Source: Isochrysis galbana
Lineage: Eukaryota; Haptophyta; Isochrysidales; Isochrysidaceae
Reading direction: 5' to 3'
NCBI GenBank assembly: GCA_018136815.1
Contig: CM030931.1
Coordinates: 10,055,072 to 10,119,071, forward strand
DNA length: 64,000 nucleotides
The notes under the pieces are model-generated. The model ran no database searches. It was not told the origin of the DNA and saw only the letters and a list, made by a program, of their open reading frames with translations. The first letter of the stretch is position 1; every line of letters starts with the position of its first letter. This document shows positions 20,400-31,347 of this stretch, one piece after another. The position numbers were made by a program, and so were the translations under genes.

Positions 20400-23300
20400 C
20401 TACGAACGTGAACGAGAACGGGTACGACTTGAAGGCAGATCAGGAGGAATACGATTTGACTCTTGAACTCGACGTGGAACTTGATTAGACTGGGGACTTG
20501 AACTTGGACTTGAAGAGGAGTCTACAGCGGAGTGAGCTTGGGGTTGAACCGGACGGCGGTCGAAAGTGGTGTCGTACGACTCAACTAGATCAGCACAACG
20601 CCGAAGCAACTCAATTCGAGACTCCCAAGTAGCTTCAGAACGAGGATAGCCGCGCCATTTGACGAGATACTTGAATGAAACTCCATCGCCCTTGCGATCG
20701 AGTAACTCTTCGACCAAATACTCATCTCCAGCGAGCGGAGACGAATCGGTGACGGTAAAGTACGGACGAAGATGGAAATGTGAACTTCATCCTTGACTTG
20801 ACGATTTTCGAGATCGCGTAGACGGTATCGAGTGGCCGAGATGGCTTCTTCTACTCGGTAAGGACCGGAGTAGAGGTATTGAAGTTTGTTGGCGTGGCCA
20901 GGGATTCGACGACAAACTCTGTCTCCTTGTTTGAAGGTAACACCGAGTTTAGACTTTTGAGAGGCGGAGCGCATCGATTCACGTTGGGCTTCTTGAGTAC
21001 TTTCGAGGGCGGAACGCCACGACTCGAGAAGCTTCTTATTGAGCTCGGTGGCGTAAGTGACGGCATCGGACGGAGGCCTAGATGGAAGCAACTCAAGAAC
21101 AGGAGCAGGGTCAGCAAGTTGAGCTGGAAGACGAAGCTCCCGACCAAACAAGATAGCCGCGGGTGACTTGGGTACGACGCGACCGGCGGTCGCTCGCATA
21201 GACATGAGAAGAAACGGAAGGTGATCGACCCAATGGGCGCCGCCTTCATTGGAGACTCGAGTCATCGTGAGGAGAGTTTGTTGAGCTCTTTCTACTAGCC
21301 CTACGCCTTCGTGGCGATAGGCTTCAGTAGTGCTCAAGTCCGTGCCGGTCGCTTTGAGAATTAGGTCCACTAATCGAGAGCAAAGATTCGAGCCGGCGTC
21401 GGTTCGAAGTTGGCGAGGGACTCCATAACGAGATACGATGAGACGCATGAAGACGTCTAGACATTTCGAGGACGAGGGGTTACCGTTGCAAGGCTCAGCT
21501 TCAATCCAACGAGAGAGAGAATCGACGAAAACAATCAGCTTGTCAAAACCGGAGCGGCCGGATACGAAATCGTGAGTGGGCGCCATCGAAAGAATATCGC
21601 AATAGACGACGTCGAAAGGATAAGATCCGATGGAAAGACCGGATGGATGGGCGAGCGGTCGCGGTAACGGTTTGCCAAGAGTGCATTCGTGCACTCTCGA
21701 ACGTATTCCGATACAGAGGCGGACATGCCGGCCAGTACACTCGAGTACGAAGTAGGGTAGACGTCCTTGTCGCACCTGGGTGACCAAGGTGGTCATGGTA
21801 GGCGCGGAGGTACGTGTCACGAAGGGACTCCGGAATGTACAAACGAAGAGGAGCCTCTTCCGCTTCTGAGGAGCGGTAGTAGAGTAGGCCATCGCGAAGG
21901 AGGAATCGGGAACTTTTCTTCGACGACGAGCTAGAGTCAATCGAAGAGGAAGCTTCGGAAGGATCGACTCGACTTCAGAAAGGATCGAGCTGGCGAGATC
22001 GTCGGTAGAGAGCGCTTGACGTAATTCGTCGGCATGAGGCACGCCCACATCGAGATACGAGGAGGTAATCGACTCCGAAGATTCCGATGCTTGACGAGCG
22101 AGCCTATCGCTTGCTTGTTGGCGGCGAGCGGTGAGGGTGGATGAAGTAACCGCGGCGGCGACTATGTCGTGAATTTCAGAAGAATCGAAAGAATGGGCGT
22201 CACTCTCCTCGAGATGGAGAGGATCGTGATCAGGCTCGAGAGCAACTAAGCGGGATAAGCCGTCGGCGTCCCAGTGAGTGACTCCAGGTTTGTGCACGAC
22301 GTCGAATCTATATTCGGCTAGCTTTAGGACCCATCGCATGAGGCGCGAGGCTGGACCACCGGTGACTTGATCTTTCATCGTGTGAAGCCAGCGCAAAGCT
22401 GAATGGTCTACGACGAGGGTGAAGTGGCGACCCCAAAGATAAGGCCTCCAATTTCGGATCGATTCTAGCGCTGCTAGAAGTTCGATTTCGGTGACTGTCC
22501 AATGGCGCTCAGCCGGACTCAAGCTACGACCGTAGTATGCAACGACGCGCTCTCTCCCTTCGTCGTCTTTTTGGGCGAGGACGCCGGCGATGCCGAGCTT
22601 GCTAGCACCGTCGGTTTTAACGAGGAAAGGACGGTCGTCTCGAGGAGGTGCAAGTACGGGTTCTTCACAGATAGCTTGCTTGAGATCTTCGATAGCCTGT
22701 CGACAGGCTTCTGTTTGCGACTCGACCGGGACGTCGCACCCTTTCCGCGTGAGAGCGGTTAACGGCGCCGCACGGATCGCAAAACGACGGATGAAACGGC
22801 GGTAGTAGGAGCACAATCCAAGGAACGAACGGACGGCTTCGATCGAGTTGATTTGGGTTGGGTCGATTTTCGAGACAGCTTCCACTTTCTTGGGATCCAT
22901 CCGAAGACCTTCACGCGAAACAACGTGGCCGAGATATTCAGCCGAGGTGGCAAAGAAAACGCATTTCGACATCTTGCAAGTGAGGCCCGCCCAGATGAGA
23001 CGTCCAAGACAAGATCAAGACGGTGTAACATTTGTTGGAATGACGACTCTTCCCTGGCCTGCAGCGAGTCACCTACACCTGTCGACCAGGCGCCGACATC
23101 ATCCAAGTATGGCATACAAATCTCCCATGCCAGCCCACCGAGAACGGCGTCCATGAGGCGGCACATATACGAGGGACCGGATTGAACACCGAAAGGCAAG
23201 TAATTGAACTCGTACTTGCCGCGATGAGTAGTGAACGCGGTGATATGTTTATCGGATTCTTTGATCGGTATACCCCAGAAACCAGATGCCAGGTCCAGGG

Positions 23301-26300
23301 TGCAAAGGAATAGAGAATCGAGGTTGCCTTGACCGGACGACAATCGGTCGATGGCTTCTACCGTGAGGGGAAGAGGGCTGTCCTCTAGACGAAGCTTGGA
23401 GTTGACGTCGCGATAATCTACGCAGAAACGTACGGAGCCATCCTTCTTAGTGACTAACACGACTCGAGAGGCCCACGACGAATTTGATTTCCTAATGATG
23501 CCCGCGGACTCCATCTTGCAAACTTCGTCCTCTATGATCTTCTCACCCTCTCGTCCAACTCTAGACGGTGCGTGACGGTGAGCTTCGGCTCCGGGGTTGA
23601 GCGGTAGCTCTACCTCCATCACGTGAGTGTGATTCGGGTTAGTCGGGTCAATTGCGAAAGCAGCGATACGTCGGGCCAGTAGACGACGAACTTGTTCACG
23701 TTGGGGCATCGAGAGACGGCCCTCGGGTCGATCTTGGCTGCCTCGAGGAGCTTGCGTTGGTCCTCGTTGAGCGACTCAATCACATCCGGCGAGTTATTGT
23801 CACCGACGCGGTGATAAGTTCCAGCGTGAATCTTGAATCGAACCTGTAGCGAAGCTACAGGATGGAACGACGGAAGGTGTAGTGGTTTGGGGTCAGTATT
23901 GGCCACCGTAACCGCGATGGTGTGGTCGGATTTCGGCCTCTCTACTTGAGGGATGACGAGCGGAGAGTTGTCAATAGTCTCGCGTGTAGGGAGCCGGTCC
24001 ACGAGCATGGCGCAGTCTTCGTGTTCTCGAAGAGCTAGCGGAATTCGGACGTGAAACGTCGCCCGATGATAGGCCGGGATCGTGATAGGTTCATGGGTAT
24101 ATAGGAGGTACTCGGAGCCACAAGACGCCGGCGCTTTGGCGGCAAACTCATCGGCCGTGTTGAAGAGCGGCTCGGAGACTAGCTGGTTGTCGTTTTCGGC
24201 GGCTTGCGGCCCTCGGAAGAAGTCAGTCGTGATTGGGTTCGCGGAGGTCGGACAGACCTGTGCACAAGTCATGCTGACAGGGACCACCGCTATCGGTGAC
24301 GTCGAGACGCGAAAGATCGGCGGAGCGTCGGGGCTTGGACTGCCATTAACCTCAAGAGGAGCCACCGTGGATGGGGCACCGAGGGTGATAGAGCCGTCCG
24401 CGCTGTCGGAGGCGAGCTGAATCGAAGCGGCGTGCGTAGCTAAGAAGTCGTTCCCGAGCAGTAGCATCGGGTTGCCTTCAATCACCATGAACGTATGACG
24501 AAAGAGAAATCCACCGACGGAGAAAACGATTCGAGCCTTGCCTCGCGTGATAAGAGGTAGGCCGTCTGGGCCATGGAGCGGTGTCACTACGGCTTGCGGC
24601 AGCCGCTCGACGCATGCGTCGTTGGGTAGGCTGGACAAGAGGGAAGTGGTCACGACCGACGGGCCAGCTCCGGTGTCAGCGAGTGTGCTGTTGACCGTGA
24701 GGGCGGAGTCGGCTAAGATTACTCCTTCTTTGCCGGCAGCCTCGCCGGAGCGGCAGACCATTAGATCTCGAACATATAGACAATGCCTTGGGTAGGCAGA
24801 TGGTAGGGTATCCACGACGCTCTCCGGCCGGTGCGCGGTCACGTGTGCAATGGTGTCGGACAGGGACGGGGTTGGTCGCCAGCGTCGTTGCTCGGGTGAA
24901 TTCGTCGTCAAACTGGTCGTCGTCTCTTCGGGTACTCCGACTGCCGCTATCGTGGCAGAGGGCCTAGAGGGGTCGTCCTCGTTGGTAGCGGTACAGGGTG
25001 ATAGCTTGGGACTAGTGTAGCCCAGGCCTCTCTTGTCGGTGGGGTGCCTCGGGTGGTCGGACATCTTTTCCCAATCTTTCTCGAGACGGGCTTGGGCTTC
25101 TGTCTTGGGTCTTCGAACTAATGAGGCTAGCTCTTCGGCGCGGATGCCTTTGGCTTCCACGAACTCGATCGGCGCTCGGACGGCAGCGGCGAGGTCGGAT
25201 TCCTCGTCGGCGTTTCGTCCGGCTAGAGCTTGCACTCTTATTTCGTCAGCGGTTTCGAGCGTGACGTTGGACCATTTCTGGTCCCCGTTCACTCCGAATG
25301 ATTGCCATTGTTGGCGCCGCTTCCGGAGAGTCGTCGGCGTCGTCGGACGCGGCGAGCTCGCGCGTGCCGGAGGCGGGGCGGTCCATGGAGAGAATGGGTC
25401 GTGGAGTGTAGACTCGGAGGCGTGGAGTGGCGTGTCGTTGTCGTGGTTATCGTGGGTTTCTTTTTGGTCTTCGTGGTTGTCTGACTCGGGAGTAGCTGGA
25501 CGGGAAACAACGGGGTCGGAAGAAACTTCACTCGTTTCCCTCCCCTCTCATAACGATGAAGAGCCGACCACGGCTCGTAGGCGGTAGCCTCGGTCGAGCT
25601 AAGTGAAGGCCGGTCCAATAGGCTGCACCGCGCGCAAGCGAGTAGCTCTAACGCGGACAATTTCTTCGTCGACGTCTGGTCTCGCTGTTGGCTCAAATGT
25701 CGAAGAAGAACCGGCATCCAATGGATCGCCATCGCTCCAGCTACACCGACGTAGGTGCGGCTGCGAAGAGCGCCACGGTGCGGTGAAGGAGAGAGGTTAG
25801 CCATGGCCGACTCACGGCCATCCACGACGCAAGTTGGCTGGAGGGGCGGCAGCCCTTTGGTGAGGTACAACCCGGTGGCTTTCTGGTGTCCAGTGCCGTG
25901 CTCCCAGGGTTGGACGAATTGGGTCGGGGTCAACCCCCCGACTAAACGGCGAGCTTCCGCATGCATCCGAGGGTTCTCGACCGCTACAAACGGAGCAGTG
26001 GCGGAGGCCATTGACTTGAAGACGCGAGCGGCCGACTCAAGAGCGGCACGACGTCCGGGTTCTTGGGAGAGCCATTGACTGCTGACAGCGGAGAGGTACG
26101 TGCAGGGCGGGTGGGCGATGACTAGGTCCCAACCTAGGTTTTGGACATGAAGCGCGTCGCCTTGGAAGTGGGGCACGTAATCGATCTCGGAAGGATACAA
26201 ATCGCACGTAGCTACATCAGCACCGGCGAGTAGGAACATGGAGGAGACGACGCCGCTCGTCTCGCCAACGACGAGAACGCGTGGTGCGTGACAGCCAGAC

Positions 26301-27091
26301 GTCAGCCCGTCTTGGACTCGTTGATTCATCTTCGTGAGCTCAGCGCAAAGCTCATCGAAGTGCTTGGGTAGCGCGGCGGCAGGCGAGGCTAGGGTGCCAT
26401 TGCGAGGCCGGCGAAGCTCTTGGGCTGCCTCCGTGAGGTGCCGAGGTAATACCACCGCAGAGCCGCTCGCTCGTGCACGAAGAGAGGCGAGAGCGTGGAG
26501 AGCGGGTGACGGGGTATCATCACGGGTGCCGACATCGGAGTTGTTTTGAGAGGAATCGAAGGACTGGATCGCGGACGCATTGATCGCTGCCACGCGCATG
26601 ATGGTGGTGGCAGTGGTATCGAGAGGCAGGCAGTGCTCGGAGGCGGCGACCGGTGGCCGCAGCGACGTAGGACGAATGGAAGAAGACTCGGATATCGACG
26701 ACGTAGAGACGGGCTCGGAGGACGGGATTGACGAAGAAACTCGGAGAAGTGGGGTGTCGGACGGCGGCGACGGACGCCGCGGCCGCGAGACCACCGGTGA
26801 GAGACATGAAGGACATGGCTCAGGGACTCGGTTGGGCTGGCTCAATGGGCGTAGAAGCTCGGTTTGGGAGGCCGCCGTTCCTCGACGTGCAGAGGAGTTG
26901 TGGTCACTCTCCATGGTCACGTCGGAAGAGGAGACGTCGTTGCATTCTGTCGTCGGCGGGGTCGGCGCCGGCGAAAGAAGGGACGTGGCTGTCGTAGAAG
27001 CCGGCTGCGGGGAAGGCTGGGGCCAGGGTGGTGGCTCTGCGGCAGCGGCTGGCGTGGGTAGTGGCCGAATAGGTTCTGCAATGCGAAGCAT
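20400..27091 (-). CDS. pol: Second copy of Pol, broken by one-base indels
   Basis: Same protein as 10376-17074 with the same domains. The frame is split by single-base deletions at about 20773, 21688, 21731, 21952, 23004, 23727 and 25543. Each sits in a short run or a doubled letter; I saw no obvious substitutions between the copies. The pieces are 25289-27091 (N-terminus and methyltransferase-like domain), 23619-25292 (protease), 22759-23709 (RT), 20585-22972 (RNase H and integrase) and 20400-20717 (chromodomain). The error pattern is that of an unpolished long-read contig end, so I would not annotate this as a genuine pseudogene. Confidence 0.8.
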
Positions 27092-27279
27092 TCTTCGGAG
27101 GACTTGGCTCGGGCTAGCGGGTGGATGGACCGCTGAAATTACGGTGGATTCAGACTCGAATTCGGAAGACTCGGCGACTTGAGAGGGGCTAGGAGACGGC
27201 TGTTCAAGCTCCTCCAGGGCTCTCGGTTGATGGGGTGGCGTGGGAACGCCGGTGGTCGACCGCGGACTCCGCGGTGACG

Positions 27280-28581
27280 TTAATTTGTACTCGGACTCGG
27301 ACTCGTCGTTTCTGGCGTGCTGGACGCCAATAACAGGGCTAACTTTCGAAATGGGAACGGACGGGGCCGGCTCAAAGGTGAAGCCCCTGGCGTCGCAACC
27401 GTCGGTGAGGACGAAGCTGAAGCTTGTGATGACAATAGGGGCACGGTGGCCAGCACCGGTTGGCTCGGTGCGGCCGAAATCTCGGACTCGGTGACGGGCT
27501 TGATTACGCGGGCTCGGGATGCACTGTCTTGTGCGATTGGACTCGGACTCGGAACGGAAACGGAAGGGATCGGCTCGGCGGCGTGCAGCCTGCTGGAGTG
27601 GCAGGCCGGCTGCGGCGAGACTCGGAACGGTGGCTCGGACAAGGACACAGTGGCTGTCGTCGAGGGCTTCGGCGTCAGCTTGTGTTTGGACTCGATACGC
27701 GGTGGCTCGTGAAACGGGGCTCGGTTGTGGTTGGAATTCTGGAAGTGACCGGAGATTCCAAATGACTCAGACTCGGGGCGCGGAGGACCGAAGGTGAACA
27801 CTCCCGCGGAAGGAGTGGTCGTCGGAGGCTCAGTGAGTGGCTGGAGCTCCGTTAATCCTGCGGTCGACCGCGTGGTAGGACTCGGTGACGTTGTAAACTC
27901 GGACTCGGACTCGGACTCGGACTCGGATGGCTCAGAACGGGGTTTGCTCAAAACAGGCTTGGACTCGGACTCGAAAGAAAGTGGGGAAGAACCGGAGAAC
28001 TGCGCCTCCATCGTCGTAGTAATGGAGACTGGTGATACCGGTGATGACTGGACTGGGCTCAGACTCGTAGATGGGCTCGCGGTGGCGTAAGACGAAGAGG
28101 GTAATTCTGAACGTGACTTGGACTCGGACTCGTACTCGGGAGACGTTTTGTGGCTCGGACATGCGAAATTTGATTTGAAGGATTGAAGGTTGGATTGGGC
28201 CTGCGGCGGCTGGATTTTCGCAGACCGTGAGGTCTTGGACTGGGGATGCTTGAGGAGTGGCGGGGGGTAGCGGTTGAGCGGCTTGAGTTGATAGAGAGGC
28301 GGTGACGGTTGACTTGGTTTTGAGGACTCATGCGTGATATCGAGAATCAGGATGGAATCATCGGCATTGGGAGAAATAGGGGCAATCGGCGAGGAGGCAG
28401 GAGAAAGAGGGGGATGGAGGTGGCAGGGCTTGTCTGGAACTTGGGGAATCTTGGGGTACCGGTTGGAGGCCGTAGAAGTACTCGGCCGTAGCGTAATACG
28501 ATCTTTTGGTGGGTGGCGTTCAGGCCCACTACCCTGGACTGGTAGCGGGGTAACAGCGCGGACGTGGGCCCCGCCGGCGAC
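27280..28581 (-). CDS. Ser/Pro-rich read-through extension of gag
   Basis: Directly after the gag amber codon the same frame stays open for about 430 codons until a TAA at 27280; the first internal ATG is at 28011. The product is Ser/Pro/Glu-rich with SESESESE runs from a GGACTC tandem repeat (about 27898-27928) and no recognisable fold. Its downstream part overlaps the upstream-open pol frame by more than 150 nt, and pol lies one base back (-1). This arrangement suggests stop-codon read-through followed by a -1 frameshift, or internal initiation. Low-complexity composition makes the true frame in the overlap uncertain. Confidence 0.5.
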   Translation of the reverse strand, partial: VAGGAHVRAVTPLPVQGSGPERHPPKDRITLRPSTSTASNRYPKIPQVPDKPCHLHPPLSPASSPIAPISPNADDSILILDITHESSKPSQPSPPLYQLKPLNRYPPPLLKHPQSKTSRSAKIQPPQAQSNLQSFKSNFACPSHKTSPEYESESKSRSELPSSSYATASPSTSLSPVQSSPVSPVSITTTMEAQFSGSSPLSFESESKPVLSKPRSEPSESESESESEFTTSPSPTTRSTAGLTELQPLTEPPTTTPSAGVFTFGPPRPESESFGISGHFQNSNHNRAPFHEPPRIESKHKLTPKPSTTATVSLSEPPFRVSPQPACHSSRLHAAEPIPSVSVPSPSPIAQDSASRARVIKPVTESEISAAPSQPVLATVPLLSSQASASSSPTVATPGASPLSRPRPFPFRKLALLLASSTPETTSPSPSTN

Positions 28582-31347
28582 CTACTGGGCCGGACGGAGA
28601 ACAACCATCGTGCGGAGGCGGCGGTGGACTTCTGGGTCGTTACCACACTCGCCACTGCCGCCTTCGCAGAGAAAACGAATGTATGGTTGGCAAACGACGG
28701 GGTTATGAGCTCCGTCGCCCGTGCCATACTTCCACAAGTCTGCCTCGGGCGTACCAGATGGAGCCCGGGGACGAAAGGCGCAGTACGCGCAGCCGTTGGC
28801 GTCGGTCCACTCCTTGACGTCGCGGTCTAAGTCGTCGAGACGCGGCGCCGTCATGGTGGCATCCGAGGGACGGCAGCGCGTGAGCGCAGCGCGAAGGGCC
28901 GGGTGACCCGCGTAACGAGAGATTTGCCAGAAGCGGGCTCGCGCTCGAGACCAGCTACCTGGATCCCATTCCGAGAGGCCCGAATCGGCCGGAAGCCCAA
29001 GGCCGTTCGGAGGGGGATCACATTGGCGACGGGAAGACGTGCTTTTGCCGAGGGGACGGTCAAGAAGTGCGTCCGGTAACGGAGACGATGCGGAGTAATT
29101 CGTAGGCGGAGGCGGAGCCCGACGATTGTCAGCGCCAGTCGCCTTGCGGTTCGAGTTGTTGTTTTGCGATTTTAATGCCTCGGCCACCGCCGCTTGGACG
29201 GCGGCGACCATCGAAGCCGTAGTGTCTGCGGGGTTAGAGGCAGTCTTAGCAACCTTGGCGGTCTTGGTGGACTTGGAAGTAGTCGCCGGCGGCGTCACGG
29301 CGGCGACCGTGACCGACGCTTGTTGGCCAGCGCGGGCTTGTTCGTACGGGCTCAGGTAGCGCTGGCAGAGGTTGACGCACGAAAGGGCCGAACGAGGGAG
29401 CTCGTGGTTCTCGACGCGGAAGCGAGTCTTCGCAAGACACTCGCCGAACTTGGTCGCGTTATCCACGCCGCGAGCCGCGTCGACCTTGTCGTTCCGAATG
29501 ATGGACTCGAATCGTTGATTGATATCGTGCGACATGTTTGGGTGGTCCCAGACCGTCGTGGCATCCACCTTCGCGTCACCCATCTTGCGGACGTACGCGC
29601 GCACCAAATTCTTGGATAACTCTAAGAGATCGGAGCCGGCTTCACGGGCTACGAGGCGGTCCCACTCCATGGAGGCGGAGTCTTTGGCGAAGCCGGGCAC
29701 GTTGGCCGCGAAGGTGGCGTCGCACTTGCGGAGAAGCACGTCGCAGGCCAGCGCGGGATTGAGAGAGAGAACCGGATCTTCGGCGAGATCGAGGAGGAAG
29801 GCGTAAATCCTTTGGTTGCCGGTGGTGCACAAGTTGGCGGCCGCTAGCAAGGATGTAAAGATTTCACGGTGGTCGCAGCCGAGCGAGAGGGCGCGCTCGA
29901 GTGGCTTGATGAAGGACAGACGAAAATCATTCCAGGAGGTGGCCGCTGTCTGGACGTTGTCCGAGGCCAGGCCCTTGGGGAACTTGATCTCGGAAAGCTC
30001 TTTGCCCATTCGGACTTGGTGATGGAGGGTGCGGTCGAGGAAGAAGCGGCTCCGAGCCCACTTGGTCACGTGCTCCTTCTCGAAAAACACACGGTAGTGC
30101 CAAACATTGCCGGCCCGAGAGAGGCCGCCGTTGAGAATGGCGTGGATTAGCTCGAAATCGTCGGAGTTCTTGTAGAGAGAAGCTACCTCATAGGGGGACA
30201 TGTTAAACAGTTGGTCCCATGAGGCTAGGATGACCTCTCGCTCAGAAACATCCCCGGCGAGGCTTGGATCGACGGGATGCCGCCGAGTCGCCGGATTTGG
30301 AAGCGAGCGGAGGCCCGCGACGGTGGGTGGAGGTTGGGGATCAGAAACAGGCTTGACAGACGGGACAGGAACGGGTGTATTGGGTACGGGATCGGAAATC
30401 GGATTTGGCGGAACGGAGAACGGCGCGGCGGGCAAAGGTTGAGAAGGGAACTTGGCCGAGGCAGGGGGAGCACCGATGGAGTTGTCTCCTTCTTCCACAA
30501 GCGGTGGCGAAGTTTCGACTCGAGACGAAGTCGTAGTGCCCGCTTGGCCCTGTAGAATGTTGAGTATCGTGTTGAAGGTAGACCCCACCTCTCGCTGAAA
30601 TTCTTCGTGGCGCTGGGCGGCTTGGAGGGTAGAGGACTCGAGGCGGTCGACAGCGCCGCGGAGAGCCTCGATCTGGACTTGTTGGTCCATGATTTGGGCG
30701 GCGCCGACGGTGGCGGTCGGAGGTGGAACGACGTTACGTTTGGGGTACGAATACGTCGACGGGGGTGGAACAAACTCTTCATATGGTGGGGGCTCGAAAG
30801 GAGGGAGGGACCGGACGGAACCCACATCATCTTCAGCACCAACCACAGAGGGATTGAGAGAGGAAGGAACACTTGGCAAAGGATCAGCGAAAGAAAGGAG
30901 AGGAAAGGCCACCGGTGGAGCAACGGACGAGGCTAGAGGACCCATTCCAGCTCCAGTTGACGGGGTGTGAGTAGAGGCCCGCGGAGGCGGCGGAACTTCG
31001 ACCGTCGGCGCGGAGAGGCGAGAGGGGGGGAGAACTGGCTCGGAAAGGCTCTCCTTTGAAGAAGGGAGGGGTCCCACGAGGCTCTCTTCCCCAGGAGACT
31101 TCGACCCGAACAGTTCGGGAAGAGAAGAAGAAGAGACGGGCTCATGACGCGGGGACGATGAAGATTTCTCAAGGGAAGAACTCGACGTGACGACCGGAGC
31201 CGAAGGCGCGAGCGAAGATTTTGTGCTTGTCAGAGCAAGGCTCATCTCACTCTTGGAGATGGCCTGCGAGGGCGCGCCGGCAGCTAGCGCGGAATGCGGT
31301 TCTTGCGGGGAGCTCATGGAGCTTTCCTCGGGGGTGACTACGGGCAT
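28582..31347 (-). CDS. gag: Retrotransposon Gag, 921 residues, starting inside the 5' LTR
   Basis: Frame from ATG 31347 to TAG at 28582. Gag forms the virus-like particle that packages element RNA. The first 40 residues are encoded by the LTR. Residues to about 400 are Ser/Pro-rich with a short helical stretch (QIEALRGAVDRLESS) likely to be coiled. A helical capsid-like region follows (about 390-660; WDQLFNMSPYEVASLY, FLLDLAEDPVLSLNPAL). Then comes an Ala/Lys-rich segment and a C-terminal Cys/His cluster (CAYC, VVCQ, FLCEGGSGEC) that may replace the usual zinc knuckle. No classical CX2CX4HX4C knuckle is present. The stop is a single TAG within CAG-TAG-GTC, followed by a long open frame. The capsid assignment is positional inference. 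Confidence 0.8.
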   Translation of the reverse strand: MPVVTPEESSMSSPQEPHSALAAGAPSQAISKSEMSLALTSTKSSLAPSAPVVTSSSSLEKSSSSPRHEPVSSSSLPELFGSKSPGEESLVGPLPSSKESLSEPVLPPSRLSAPTVEVPPPPRASTHTPSTGAGMGPLASSVAPPVAFPLLSFADPLPSVPSSLNPSVVGAEDDVGSVRSLPPFEPPPYEEFVPPPSTYSYPKRNVVPPPTATVGAAQIMDQQVQIEALRGAVDRLESSTLQAAQRHEEFQREVGSTFNTILNILQGQAGTTTSSRVETSPPLVEEGDNSIGAPPASAKFPSQPLPAAPFSVPPNPISDPVPNTPVPVPSVKPVSDPQPPPTVAGLRSLPNPATRRHPVDPSLAGDVSEREVILASWDQLFNMSPYEVASLYKNSDDFELIHAILNGGLSRAGNVWHYRVFFEKEHVTKWARSRFFLDRTLHHQVRMGKELSEIKFPKGLASDNVQTAATSWNDFRLSFIKPLERALSLGCDHREIFTSLLAAANLCTTGNQRIYAFLLDLAEDPVLSLNPALACDVLLRKCDATFAANVPGFAKDSASMEWDRLVAREAGSDLLELSKNLVRAYVRKMGDAKVDATTVWDHPNMSHDINQRFESIIRNDKVDAARGVDNATKFGECLAKTRFRVENHELPRSALSCVNLCQRYLSPYEQARAGQQASVTVAAVTPPATTSKSTKTAKVAKTASNPADTTASMVAAVQAAVAEALKSQNNNSNRKATGADNRRAPPPPTNYSASSPLPDALLDRPLGKSTSSRRQCDPPPNGLGLPADSGLSEWDPGSWSRARARFWQISRYAGHPALRAALTRCRPSDATMTAPRLDDLDRDVKEWTDANGCAYCAFRPRAPSGTPEADLWKYGTGDGAHNPVVCQPYIRFLCEGGSGECGNDPEVHRRLRTMVVLRPAQ

